Below, in pieces: positions 1-5,847 of a stretch of DNA of 9,294 nt. The notes beneath the pieces are model-generated. The model searched no databases. It saw nothing but the letters and a program-made list of their open reading frames with translations, and had not been told where the DNA came from. The DNA comes from Pelomonas sp966111775. GTDB lineage: Bacteria; Pseudomonadota; Gammaproteobacteria; Burkholderiales; Burkholderiaceae_C. The first letter of the stretch is position 1. Each line of letters begins with the position of its first letter. Made by a program: the position numbers and the translations under genes. The DNA lies in the NCBI GenBank assembly GCA_966111775.1, contig CBHWBD010000207.1, forward strand, positions 1 through 9,294. Reading direction: 5' to 3'.

Positions 1-92
1 ACTGCAAGACCTGCGACATCAAGGACCCGACGCAGAACATCGTCTGGGTCACGCCTGAGGGCGGTGGCGGCCCGAACTACGCCGGCATGTAA
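1..92 (+). CDS. Electron transfer flavoprotein:ubiquinone oxidoreductase, C-terminal end (partial)
   Basis: Only the last 29 residues and the TAA stop are inside the window; the gene starts upstream. The visible tail opens with CKTCDIKDP and ends in a Gly-rich PEGGGGPNYAGM, which is the characteristic C-terminus of ETF-QO. In that family CKTC supplies two of the four cysteines that ligate the [4Fe-4S] cluster of the C-terminal ferredoxin-like domain. The enzyme passes electrons from reduced electron transfer flavoprotein (fatty-acid and amino-acid oxidation) to ubiquinone at the inner membrane. The codon frame begins at base 3. The downstream DUF72 gene starts 72 bases later on the same strand, and no convincing terminator lies between them. 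The identification is firm despite the short fragment, because the tail is highly conserved. Confidence 0.9.
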   Translation, partial: CKTCDIKDPTQNIVWVTPEGGGGPNYAGM

Positions 93-164
93 GCGCCTCT
101 TGCGCTCCAGGCCCCCTGGCCGATAGACTGGTTTTTCATACAGTCAACAGCCAGGAGCGCCAGC

Positions 165-977
165 GTGAGTGCAGGAAAGATCAGGGTCGGTATCGGCGGC
201 TGGAATTTCGAGCCCTGGCGCGACAACTTCTACCCCAAGGGCTGGCCGCAGGCGCGTGAGCTGGAGTACGCCAGCCAGCACCTGACGGCCATCGAGATCA
301 ACAGCACCTATTACGGGGCGCAGAAGCCGGCCACCTTCGCCAAATGGCGCAAGGAGACGCCCAACGGCTTCGTGTTCTCGCTGAAGGCCATCCGCTTCGC
401 GACGCAGCGCCGCGTGCTGGCGGACGGTGCTGACTCCATCAAGCGCTTCATCGAGTCGGGCATTGCCGAACTCGGCGACAAGCTCGGCCCCATCGTCTGG
501 CAGCTGGCACCGACCCACAAGTTCGACACGGCCGACCTGACGGCCTTCCTGGAGCTGCTTCCGGCCGCGGTCGACGGCCTGCCGCTGCGCCACGCACTGG
601 ACGTGCGCCACGCCAGCTTCCAGAGCCCCGACTACCTGGCCCTGGCTCGCAAGTACAAGGCCGCCACGGTGTTCACCGAGTCCGACGACTACCCGCCCAT
701 CGCCGAGCCGACGGGCGACTTCGTCTACACGCGCATCATGCGCACCCACCCGGAAGAGGCCCAGGGCTGCAAGCCCGAAGTCTTCCCTCAACTGGCCGCA
801 TCGGCGCAGGCGTGGGCCGAAGGTGGCGAGCCCGAAGGCGTGCCGCGCATCGAGCCAGCAGCGCCTGCGGCGGCCGCGCGTGATGTCTTTGTCTACTTCA
901 TCAGCGGTGCCAAGGAGCGCGCGCCGCATGCGGCCATGGCGCTGCGGCGCGCCCTGGGCGAGGACGTGCCGGCCTAA
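165..977 (+). CDS. DUF72 (YecE-like) domain protein
   Basis: A 270-residue protein that is a single DUF72 domain from end to end, a TIM-barrel-like family of unknown biochemical function. Visible family landmarks are the N-terminal strand VGIGGW (residues 8-13), EINSTYY (44-50), FSLKA (71-75), WQL (112-114), DVRH (146-149), the FVYTR strand (186-190) and the C-terminal DVFVYFISGAKERAP (240-254). There is no signal peptide or membrane segment, so it is cytoplasmic. The start is GTG at 165, preceded by AGGAG at 153-157 with a 7-base spacer, which supports GTG over later codons. The TAA stop at 975-977 overlaps the TAG stop of the convergent ankyrin gene. It could be read through from the ETF-QO gene, but nothing links the two functionally. 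Family assignment is sure; function is unknown. Confidence 0.93.
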   Translation: MSAGKIRVGIGGWNFEPWRDNFYPKGWPQARELEYASQHLTAIEINSTYYGAQKPATFAKWRKETPNGFVFSLKAIRFATQRRVLADGADSIKRFIESGIAELGDKLGPIVWQLAPTHKFDTADLTAFLELLPAAVDGLPLRHALDVRHASFQSPDYLALARKYKAATVFTESDDYPPIAEPTGDFVYTRIMRTHPEEAQGCKPEVFPQLAASAQAWAEGGEPEGVPRIEPAAPAAAARDVFVYFISGAKERAPHAAMALRRALGEDVPA

Positions 978-1717
978 CGCAGATAGCGGTTGGGCACGTT
1001 GTCCAGCCGCGGCGCGGGCCGGCCCAAGGCGGCCAGAAGTTCGGCGACGTTGGCGTAGGTGTGCTGTTCCGTGCGCTGCATCTGCGGCAGCAGGCCGAAC
1101 TGGGCATAGGACAGCGGCGTCACGTCGTAGCAGACCGTCTCCCACTCGAAGCCGCGGCCCCAGGTGATGCCCTGGAGTCGCACGTCGGCCCGGGCGCCCG
1201 CCTTCAGCAGCAGGCGCATGAGGGGCGCCGAGCGGTTGGCATTGGAATTGACCGTGTGGAAGAGCGGCGTCTGGCCGTTGAGGCCCTCGGCATCGACATC
1301 GGCGACTGCATTCGGATCGGCGCCCAGAGCCAGCAGGCGCTCGGCAACGGCCAGGTGGCCGTACTCGGCGGCCACATGCAGCAGCGTCGCGCCGTCCAGC
1401 GGCGTGAAGGTGCAGCGCATCGTGCTGCGGTGCCGCAGCAGCGTCGGATCGGCTGTCACGGCGGCCGAAAGCGCATCGGCGTCGTTGAGCAGCACCGGCG
1501 CCAGCTTGGGATCGTCGAGCCGGGCGCCGCGCTCCAGCATCAGCTTCAGGCAGGCGGGAAAGCCGTCCGAGCGCCAGTACATCTCGACCAAATGCGTGAC
1601 GGCAGGCTTGTCGTCGATGCTCGAGGCCGCCTCGAAGCCGGCGTCAAGGATGGCGCGGATCGCGTCGACGTCGTGGGTCTCGAAGGCGCCGAGCAGGCGC
1701 TCGTGGGTGTCATTCAC
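974..1717 (-). CDS. Ankyrin-repeat protein
   Basis: A 247-residue protein with no signal peptide or transmembrane segment, probably a cytoplasmic protein-binding scaffold. The clearest ankyrin repeat is at residues 108-140 (DGATLLHVAAEYGHL, then LLALGADPNA). A second lies at about 147-178 (NGQTPLFHTV, then LLLKAGARADV). Degenerate repeats are likely at about 3-30 (ending AILDAGFEA), about 38-70 (LMLERGARLDDP) and about 198-232. I chose GTG at 1715-1717 (protein begins M-N-D-T-H-E-R). The open frame runs upstream to 1843, but that extension overlaps the secreted-protein gene and reads as non-repeat, low-complexity sequence. The start has no good Shine-Dalgarno and lies 28 bases after the upstream stop, so it may depend on translation from that gene. 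The TAG stop at 974-976 overlaps the stop of the convergent DUF72 gene. Partner and role cannot be told from sequence. Confidence 0.85.
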   Translation of the reverse strand: MNDTHERLLGAFETHDVDAIRAILDAGFEAASSIDDKPAVTHLVEMYWRSDGFPACLKLMLERGARLDDPKLAPVLLNDADALSAAVTADPTLLRHRSTMRCTFTPLDGATLLHVAAEYGHLAVAERLLALGADPNAVADVDAEGLNGQTPLFHTVNSNANRSAPLMRLLLKAGARADVRLQGITWGRGFEWETVCYDVTPLSYAQFGLLPQMQRTEQHTYANVAELLAALGRPAPRLDNVPNRYLR

Positions 1718-1745
1718 AGCCGCGAATGCTACGCCGCGCCAAGCT

Positions 1746-2243
1746 TCAGGGGCAGCGCAGGAAGTTGCCTTGCACCGTGCAGGTCCCGCGCGGCCCCACC
1801 AGGGTCGGGCCAACGCGGGTGAGCATGGAGCCGTCACTGCCAAAGCAGGTCGCGGCCGTGCAATGGGTCACCATGACGGGCGGCTCGACACGAGGGATGG
1901 ACGACGTCACGGGAGGCGTCGGCACGCGCGGCGCCACCGCGTCAGGCCGGGACGGCAGGGATGGCGCGACCCAGGTGTGCTGCGAAGGCGAAGGGGACGT
2001 CGTCAGCCCACCCAGGCAGGCATCGGCCACGCGCTGGCGCATCGGCTGCAATCGCGCCGCGACCAAGCGCTGGCGCTGTTGATCGGGAGGGGCGGCCGAC
2101 GCGGCCGCGGCAGCGAGGGCGTCTTCCGCCTCCTCCAGCGCATGCAACGCCGTGCGGCAGGCCGATGACTTCGGCAGTTCCTCGGCCTGCACAGCGGCGC
2201 ACAGCAGGCAGGACACGCAGAACAAGCGAAACAAGGCGTTCAT
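1746..2243 (-). CDS. Small secreted Cys/Pro-rich protein of unknown function
   Basis: I do not recognise a named family. From ATG at 2241-2243 it is 165 residues. Residues 1-20 form a Sec signal peptide (Arg at 6, hydrophobic core, AVQA before EELP), so the mature protein is periplasmic or secreted. The cysteines at 9, 12 and 15 do not form a canonical lipobox. The mature part has three sections. A helical segment at about 29-76 is bounded by C29 and C76. A Pro/Ser/Thr-rich linker spans about 80-123. A compact tail at 128-165 contains C128, C133, C155 and C164 and ends CTVQGNFLRCP. Similar tails ending Q-G-x-x-x-x-C-P are, from memory, common in small exported proteins of Burkholderiales. Six mature cysteines suggest disulfides (inference). 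The frame stays open to a TTG at 2303 that overlaps the permease stop, but the signal peptide favours 2243. There is no clear Shine-Dalgarno. Confidence 0.75.
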   Translation of the reverse strand: MNALFRLFCVSCLLCAAVQAEELPKSSACRTALHALEEAEDALAAAAASAAPPDQQRQRLVAARLQPMRQRVADACLGGLTTSPSPSQHTWVAPSLPSRPDAVAPRVPTPPVTSSIPRVEPPVMVTHCTAATCFGSDGSMLTRVGPTLVGPRGTCTVQGNFLRCP

Positions 2244-2257
2244 GGCACTGCAATCTT

Positions 2258-2273
2258 GCGCCGTTTTCGGCGC
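2258..2273. repeat. Perfect 6-bp inverted repeat (GCGCCG / CGGCGC) ahead of the secreted-protein gene
   Basis: The arms GCGCCG (2258-2263) and CGGCGC (2268-2273) flank TTTT on the plus strand (AAAA in the minus-strand RNA). It lies in the 56-base gap between the permease stop and the secreted-protein start, ending 14 bases before the ATG. No U-tract follows on either strand, so it is not a standard intrinsic terminator. It could be a 5'-leader hairpin or an inter-cistron processing or stabilising structure. Its function is unproven. Confidence 0.4.
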
Positions 2274-2299
2274 CCCTGCTGTAGGCCATGGCCTTCGCC

Positions 2300-3880
2300 T
2301 CAAGCCCGACGCAACCGCGGCAGAGCCAGCAAGACCATGAATCCCGCCACACCGGCCGCGGCGTAGCCCGCGGCGCTGACCGCGCTCGCATCACCCACCA
2401 AGCCCAGCAGGTCCAGGGCCGGCACGCCGGTCTTCTGCATGTCCAGGTAGAGGGCGAACAGGAACAGGGCCAGGAAGGTGCGCGAGCCCTGGGTCAGGCG
2501 GCCCAGCAGCGTCGCGGCAGCGCTGAGAAAGAGCAGGCCGGCCAGGCAGGCCAGGGTCAGCCGAGGCGCGCTCGCGGCATGGCGCAGCAGGGCCGGCAGG
2601 GCCAGCAGCAGGCCCAGACCGAAGGCCGCCAGGGCCTGGCGCCAGCCGCGCTCCAGCGCGCCGCCGGGTGCGGCGCTGGCCAGGGCCAGGGTGCCGCTCT
2701 GCAGGTCGCGCGAGCTGACATCCGCCACGGCGATGCCCCAGACACACAGCGTTCCCGCCAGCACCGCAGGCAGCACCGGGGCCGGGACGAACACGCTCGC
2801 CACCGCGCCGCCGAGCATCGCCAGAGCCGGCAGGGGTTGGCTCAGCAGCACCAGGGCCACATCGGCCAGCCAGCGGCCCGGCAGGCCCGGCAGACGGGCG
2901 GCGGCACTCAGCAGCAGCGCCAGGGCGCGGGTGAAGGGGCGCATGACGGGGCGCAGCAGCCATTGGAGGGCCAGCACCAGGCGGCTGCGCCCGGCCGGGT
3001 TGCGCAGCTTGACGCGGTCCGGCGCATAGCGGTGGAAGAGCATCACGGCCGGCACCAGGGGCAGCAAGGCGACCAGCATGGAACCCACGCGCAGGGCCAC
3101 CAGGTCCGAAGTCCACAACCCCGCCGGCATGTGCAGGATGGGAAGACTGGCGTCGAAGGGCGAACCGCCGACGCTGATGTGGCTCACGTCCATCAGGTGG
3201 CTCACGCCGACCAGCAGCGGCGACATGCCATTGACGTCGAACAGCTGCCAGCCGCTCAGTTGCACGGCACCGCCCTGCCCCAGCATGGCCGGGACGAAGG
3301 CGAACTGGACCATCCACAGCAGCCAGTAAAGGGCATCGCCGCGCTTTCCCATCAGCGGCACCCAGGCATCGGCCAGCACGGCCAGGCTGGCGCACAGCAT
3401 CAGGCCAGGCGCGAGGCCCAGCACCAGCATCTGCAGATAGGGCAGCGGCTGCAGCGCCCCTTCGCCACGCACCAGCTGCAGCACCCACACCGTCAGCACG
3501 ACGACGGTGCCCAGCGAGAACAGGAAGCCGAAGGCGCCCAGCCAGCGCGCGCCCAGCAGCTGTGCATCCGACACCGGCGTGGCGGCCAGAACGCCGGCGG
3601 TGCCGCAGCGCAGGTCCTCCTGGGTGCGGCCACGGGCCAGATAGAAGCCTGCCAGGCCAAGGAGCAGCGAGGCGATGAGATTGGTTCCGAAGGCCAGGGC
3701 CTGGCTTTCGTAGGCGATGCGCTGCTTGTTCACGACCATCATGGCGGCGCCGCTGCTGGGGTCCAGCACCATCAGCCAGCTGACCGCCACGACGCCCAGC
3801 AGGATGACGAGGCTGCTGACGCGGCGGCTGCGCAGCCGCCACTCGTTCAGCACCAGGGCCTGGTAGAGCGTGGTGTTCAT
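2300..3880 (-). CDS. ABC-2-like transporter permease, large two-part form
   Basis: A 526-residue polytopic inner-membrane protein, the channel subunit for the ATPase encoded immediately upstream. Hydrophobic segments fall at about 21-39, 61-82, 114-138, 148-172, 184-200, 262-284, 340-364, 371-388, 414-433, 441-459, 467-480 and 503-520. That is roughly twelve, in two groups separated by a basic stretch at about 284-320. A cytoplasmic-loop motif typical of ABC-2 permeases appears twice: R-x-QEDLRCGTAGVLAATP (84-102) and SRDLQSGTLALASAAP (390-405). This suggests two fused half-permeases. The ATG at 3878-3880 overlaps the ATPase TGA as ATGA, implying translational coupling. The substrate is not evident, and the family (natural-product, lipid or ion export) cannot be resolved by eye. 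No separate periplasmic binding protein is present, which fits an exporter. Confidence 0.85.
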   Translation of the reverse strand: MNTTLYQALVLNEWRLRSRRVSSLVILLGVVAVSWLMVLDPSSGAAMMVVNKQRIAYESQALAFGTNLIASLLLGLAGFYLARGRTQEDLRCGTAGVLAATPVSDAQLLGARWLGAFGFLFSLGTVVVLTVWVLQLVRGEGALQPLPYLQMLVLGLAPGLMLCASLAVLADAWVPLMGKRGDALYWLLWMVQFAFVPAMLGQGGAVQLSGWQLFDVNGMSPLLVGVSHLMDVSHISVGGSPFDASLPILHMPAGLWTSDLVALRVGSMLVALLPLVPAVMLFHRYAPDRVKLRNPAGRSRLVLALQWLLRPVMRPFTRALALLLSAAARLPGLPGRWLADVALVLLSQPLPALAMLGGAVASVFVPAPVLPAVLAGTLCVWGIAVADVSSRDLQSGTLALASAAPGGALERGWRQALAAFGLGLLLALPALLRHAASAPRLTLACLAGLLFLSAAATLLGRLTQGSRTFLALFLFALYLDMQKTGVPALDLLGLVGDASAVSAAGYAAAGVAGFMVLLALPRLRRA

Positions 3881-4743
3881 GCGGCCTCCCGCGCGTCGGC
3901 ATAGCGCTGGGCCATCAAGGCCTCTTCCAGGCTGGCACTGACCGGTTCGGCCTCGGCGAAGGGACGTGACGGATGCGCGATGCGCACCTGCACACGCCCG
4001 CCCTGGGGCTGGGCCTGCAACACATGCATATGACCCTTCAGTGCCTCGTAGTCGGTCTGGGCCAACAGCGCCGTCCAGACCTTGCCGGCGGCACGCGCCA
4101 GCACGGCTTCCGGCGTCTCGTAGGCCACCAGGCGCCCCTGGCGCAGGATGGCCAGATGCGAGGCCATGTTCTCGACGTCCGACACGATGTGGGTCGAGAC
4201 GATGACCAGGCGCTGGCGTCCCAGATCGCCGAGCAGATGGCGAAAGCGCAATCTTTCCTCCGGGTCCAGGCCCGCCGTCGGCTCGTCGACGATGAGCACG
4301 TCGGGATCATTCAGCAAGGCTTGCGCGATGCCCAGGCGCTGGCGCATGCCACCCGAGAAGCCGATGGCCGGTCGATTCGCCTGCTCGTGCAGGTTCACGA
4401 GTTCCAGCAGCTGCTGCAGTCGCTGGCGGTCGCTGACGCCCTTGAGGGCCGCGAAGTACTGCAGGAATTCCAACGCCGTCAGATGGGGGTAGACGCCGAA
4501 GTCCTGCGGCAGATAGCCCAGGCGCCGACGCATCAGCTCGGGCTTGGCGACGATGTCCTGGCCTTCGAGCAGGATGCGTCCACTGGTGGGCTTGGTCAGC
4601 GTCGCCAGCATCTGCATCAGCGTGCTCTTGCCCGCGCCGTTGTGGCCGATCAGGCCCACGACGCCGGGCTTGAGTTCCAGCGACACGCCCTCGACGGCGT
4701 GGAGTTTTCCAAAGCTCTTGGTGACGTTCTGAATCTGCAGCAC
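3877..4743 (-). CDS. ABC transporter ATP-binding protein
   Basis: A 288-residue cytoplasmic ATPase that powers the adjacent permease. All nucleotide-binding motifs are intact: Walker A GHNGAGKST (33-41), Q-loop in LPQDFG (Q80), signature FSGGMRQR (129-136), Walker B VLIVDEP (149-155) with the catalytic Glu, D-loop AGLD (157-160) and H-loop STH (H185). It is of the CcmA/NatA-like class that pairs with ABC-2 permeases. The last 70 or so residues (from about 218) form a C-terminal extension common in that class. I chose GTG at 4741-4743 because AGGAG at 4749-4753 sits 5 bases before it. An alternative GTG at 4747-4749 would overlap that AGGAG and add two residues. The TGA at 3877-3879 overlaps the permease start. 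The 121 bases upstream contain an inverted repeat that may be regulatory. Confidence 0.93.
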   Translation of the reverse strand: MLQIQNVTKSFGKLHAVEGVSLELKPGVVGLIGHNGAGKSTLMQMLATLTKPTSGRILLEGQDIVAKPELMRRRLGYLPQDFGVYPHLTALEFLQYFAALKGVSDRQRLQQLLELVNLHEQANRPAIGFSGGMRQRLGIAQALLNDPDVLIVDEPTAGLDPEERLRFRHLLGDLGRQRLVIVSTHIVSDVENMASHLAILRQGRLVAYETPEAVLARAAGKVWTALLAQTDYEALKGHMHVLQAQPQGGRVQVRIAHPSRPFAEAEPVSASLEEALMAQRYADAREAA

Positions 4744-4748
4744 GGCCA

Positions 4749-4753
4749 CTCCT
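4749..4753 (-). promoter_or_regulatory. Ribosome binding site deciding the ABC ATPase start
   Basis: The minus-strand AGGAG lies 5 bases before GTG 4743-4741. Its last G is the first base of the alternative GTG at 4749, which therefore has no room for ribosome spacing. This favours the start at 4743. Confidence 0.6.
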
Positions 4754-4770
4754 CGTTATGCGAATGAGCG

Positions 4771-4786
4771 ACAGCCTAGAGGCTGT
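4771..4786. promoter_or_regulatory. Inverted repeat ACAGCC-TAGA-GGCTGT upstream of the ABC exporter operon
   Basis: A perfect 6-bp dyad with a 4-base centre, ending 28 bases before the ATPase start and 17 bases before its Shine-Dalgarno. Position and symmetry fit either an operator for a dimeric repressor or a leader hairpin in the ATPase mRNA. No U-tract follows, so it is not a terminator. No convincing -35/-10 pair could be fixed around it; a TTGGTC/TAGGCT pair with a 17-base spacer matches the consensus at only 3 of 6 bases per box. Confidence 0.35.
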
Positions 4787-4834
4787 GAGCTTGACGACCA
4801 ACGGACTCGCGACAGACCGTCGAGGACAGGGTTC

Positions 4835-4855
4835 AGGCCGGCGAAACGGCGGCCT
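4835..4855 (-). terminator. GC-rich hairpin after the glycosidase gene, possible weak terminator
   Basis: On the minus strand AGGCCGCCG and CGCCGGCCT pair as a 9-bp stem with one internal mismatch around a TTT loop, starting 10 bases after the glycosidase stop codon. There is no U-tract behind it, so Rho-independent function is doubtful. It overlaps a second perfect dyad (GCGGCC-2-GGCCGC, 4849-4862), and the two cannot form at once. Confidence 0.3.
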
Positions 4856-4864
4856 GGGCCGCTG

Positions 4865-5554
4865 TCATTCCACGGCGCCTATCAGCGGCCCGAGGTCGGT
4901 CCAGCGGTCGTTGCGCCCGAGGCTGGGCGAATAGAGACTGGATACCGCGCCATCCAGGTAGAGGGCGTCCTGGCAGCGCAGCACGTCGCGAAAATAGCTC
5001 GCGAACTCGTGCAGCGTGACCGGCCTCTCGCTGATGACGAAGACGCCTTGCGAGCCCGCCGCGCAGACGCCGTTGCGGATGTGGCGCGAGGCCGAGTTCG
5101 GGCCGAGGGCCGCGGGGATCTGGCCCTGCCTCAGCAGCAGCGGGCCGGACTGCGTGGCCAGCTTCACGCCTTCGTGCGAGGCCGGATAGTCGGCCGAATC
5201 GACGACATGCGGCCCCTGGGCGTCGATGAAGAACACACCGTTGGGCTTGAGGAAGAAGTTGCCCTTGCCGTCCGCGAGATTGAGAGGCGCCAGTTCACGT
5301 CCGTCGACGATGAGCAGGCCCACCGGACTGGCGTCGGCGTGATACATGCCGGCGTTCATGCCGAAGGCCAGGGTCTGGCCCCGGGCCTTCTGCCAGGCCG
5401 CCAGCCGGTCCAGGCGGCGCAGCGGCTTGCCATGGTCGTCGCGCCAGAACAGGCGCAGCTTGTCGGCCTCGACGCGGACGACGGTGTAGCTGCTGTCCGC
5501 TTGCGCCGCGCAGGCCAGGCTGGCGAGCGCCAGACCCAGCAGGCGTCGCTTCAC
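4865..5554 (-). CDS. Secreted phosphodiester glycosidase family protein (NAGPA/DUF2233-like)
   Basis: A 229-residue protein with a Sec signal peptide (MKRR, hydrophobic core 5-16, CAAQA before DSS at about 19/20), so it is periplasmic or secreted. The mature part resembles the phosphodiester glycosidase domain, named after the enzyme that uncaps N-acetylglucosamine from mannose-6-phosphate. Visible landmarks are FGMNAGMY (64-71), the G-x-FFLKPNGVFFI strand pair (98-110), ATQSGPLL (133-140), RHIRNGVC (157-164) and the near-terminal LYLDGAVSSLY (198-208). Bacterial members are thought to act on sugar phosphodiesters or envelope glycans; the substrate here is unknown. C164 and C194 could form a disulfide. 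The start is GTG at 5552-5554, overlapping the TGA of the upstream DUF3820 gene as GTGA, so translation is probably coupled. Family assignment is good; enzymatic activity is inferred. Confidence 0.85.
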   Translation of the reverse strand: MKRRLLGLALASLACAAQADSSYTVVRVEADKLRLFWRDDHGKPLRRLDRLAAWQKARGQTLAFGMNAGMYHADASPVGLLIVDGRELAPLNLADGKGNFFLKPNGVFFIDAQGPHVVDSADYPASHEGVKLATQSGPLLLRQGQIPAALGPNSASRHIRNGVCAAGSQGVFVISERPVTLHEFASYFRDVLRCQDALYLDGAVSSLYSPSLGRNDRWTDLGPLIGAVE

Positions 5555-5757
5555 CGCAGCGGCCTCAACAGCTCGCGCAGGCCATTGAGATCCATCTCAT
5601 GCATCAGCGCCAGCAGCCGCCCGATCTCGCCCTTGGGAAAGCCCTCACGCGCAAACCAGGCCAGGTAGTTGCTCGGCAGGTCGGCGATCCGCATGCCCTG
5701 GTGCTTGCCGAAAGGCATCTCGGTCTTCAGGAGCTGGGTGAGGTCTTCGGGCTTCAT
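5551..5757 (-). CDS. DUF3820 family small protein (putative quorum-sensing-regulated virulence factor family)
   Basis: A 68-residue cytoplasmic protein covering the whole DUF3820 family, known in Pfam as a putative quorum-sensing-regulated virulence factor from its Pseudomonas member. The diagnostic core is MPFGKHQGMRIADLPSNYL (14-32), followed by WFAREGFPKGEIG (34-46) and a Leu-rich helix to the end. The ATG at 5755-5757 follows GGGAG at 5760-5764 with a short 2-base spacer. It is the first gene of a two-gene unit with the glycosidase and overlaps it by 4 bases. Only 28 bases separate its start codon from the T-tract of the mcp terminator, leaving little room for a promoter of its own. The promoter either overlaps the terminator or lies in the 3' end of mcp, or expression needs read-through. 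The molecular role of the family is not established. Confidence 0.88.
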   Translation of the reverse strand: MKPEDLTQLLKTEMPFGKHQGMRIADLPSNYLAWFAREGFPKGEIGRLLALMHEMDLNGLRELLRPLR

Positions 5758-5785
5758 CGCTCCCAGTGTGCCTGCCCCGGATGCG

Positions 5786-5816
5786 AAAAAACCCGACCGG
5801 CGGCGGGCCAGTCGGG
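5786..5816 (-). terminator. Strong Rho-independent terminator of the chemotaxis receptor gene
   Basis: Read on the minus strand, CCCGACTGGC (5816-5807) pairs with GCCGGTCGGG (5801-5792) as ten base pairs including one G-U, around the loop CCGCC. Six T residues (5791-5786) follow immediately. It begins 31 bases after the mcp stop codon. It is the only textbook intrinsic terminator in the window. Confidence 0.92.
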
Positions 5817-5847
5817 CAAAGGCGACCCGCGGGCCGCTTCCGGAGGT

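Noticed and set aside
107..119. Short dyad CCAGG-CCC-CCTGG after the ETF-QO gene as a terminator
   Set aside because: The stem is only 5 bp with a 3-base loop, and the nearby T-run starts 12 bases later, too far for an intrinsic terminator.
100..129. Possible promoter for the DUF72 gene (TTGCGC, 18-base spacer, TAGACT)
   Set aside because: The boxes match the sigma-70 consensus at only 3 and 4 of 6 bases, which is expected by chance; transcription from the ETF-QO gene upstream is equally possible.
1718..1843. N-terminal extension of the ankyrin protein by 42 residues
   Set aside because: It would overlap the secreted-protein gene by about 100 bases and adds low-complexity sequence with no ankyrin pattern. 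The GTG at 1717 fits better.
2199..2243. Lipoprotein signal in the small secreted protein
   Set aside because: Cysteines 9, 12 and 15 are not preceded by the L-[AS]-[GA] lipobox pattern; a signal peptidase I site after AVQA fits better.
2288..3904. Long plus-strand open frame (538 codons, Gln/His/Gly-rich) opposite the permease
   Set aside because: Its composition is the low-complexity shadow expected opposite a GC-rich membrane-protein gene. It has no recognisable domain, and the minus-strand permease explains the region fully.
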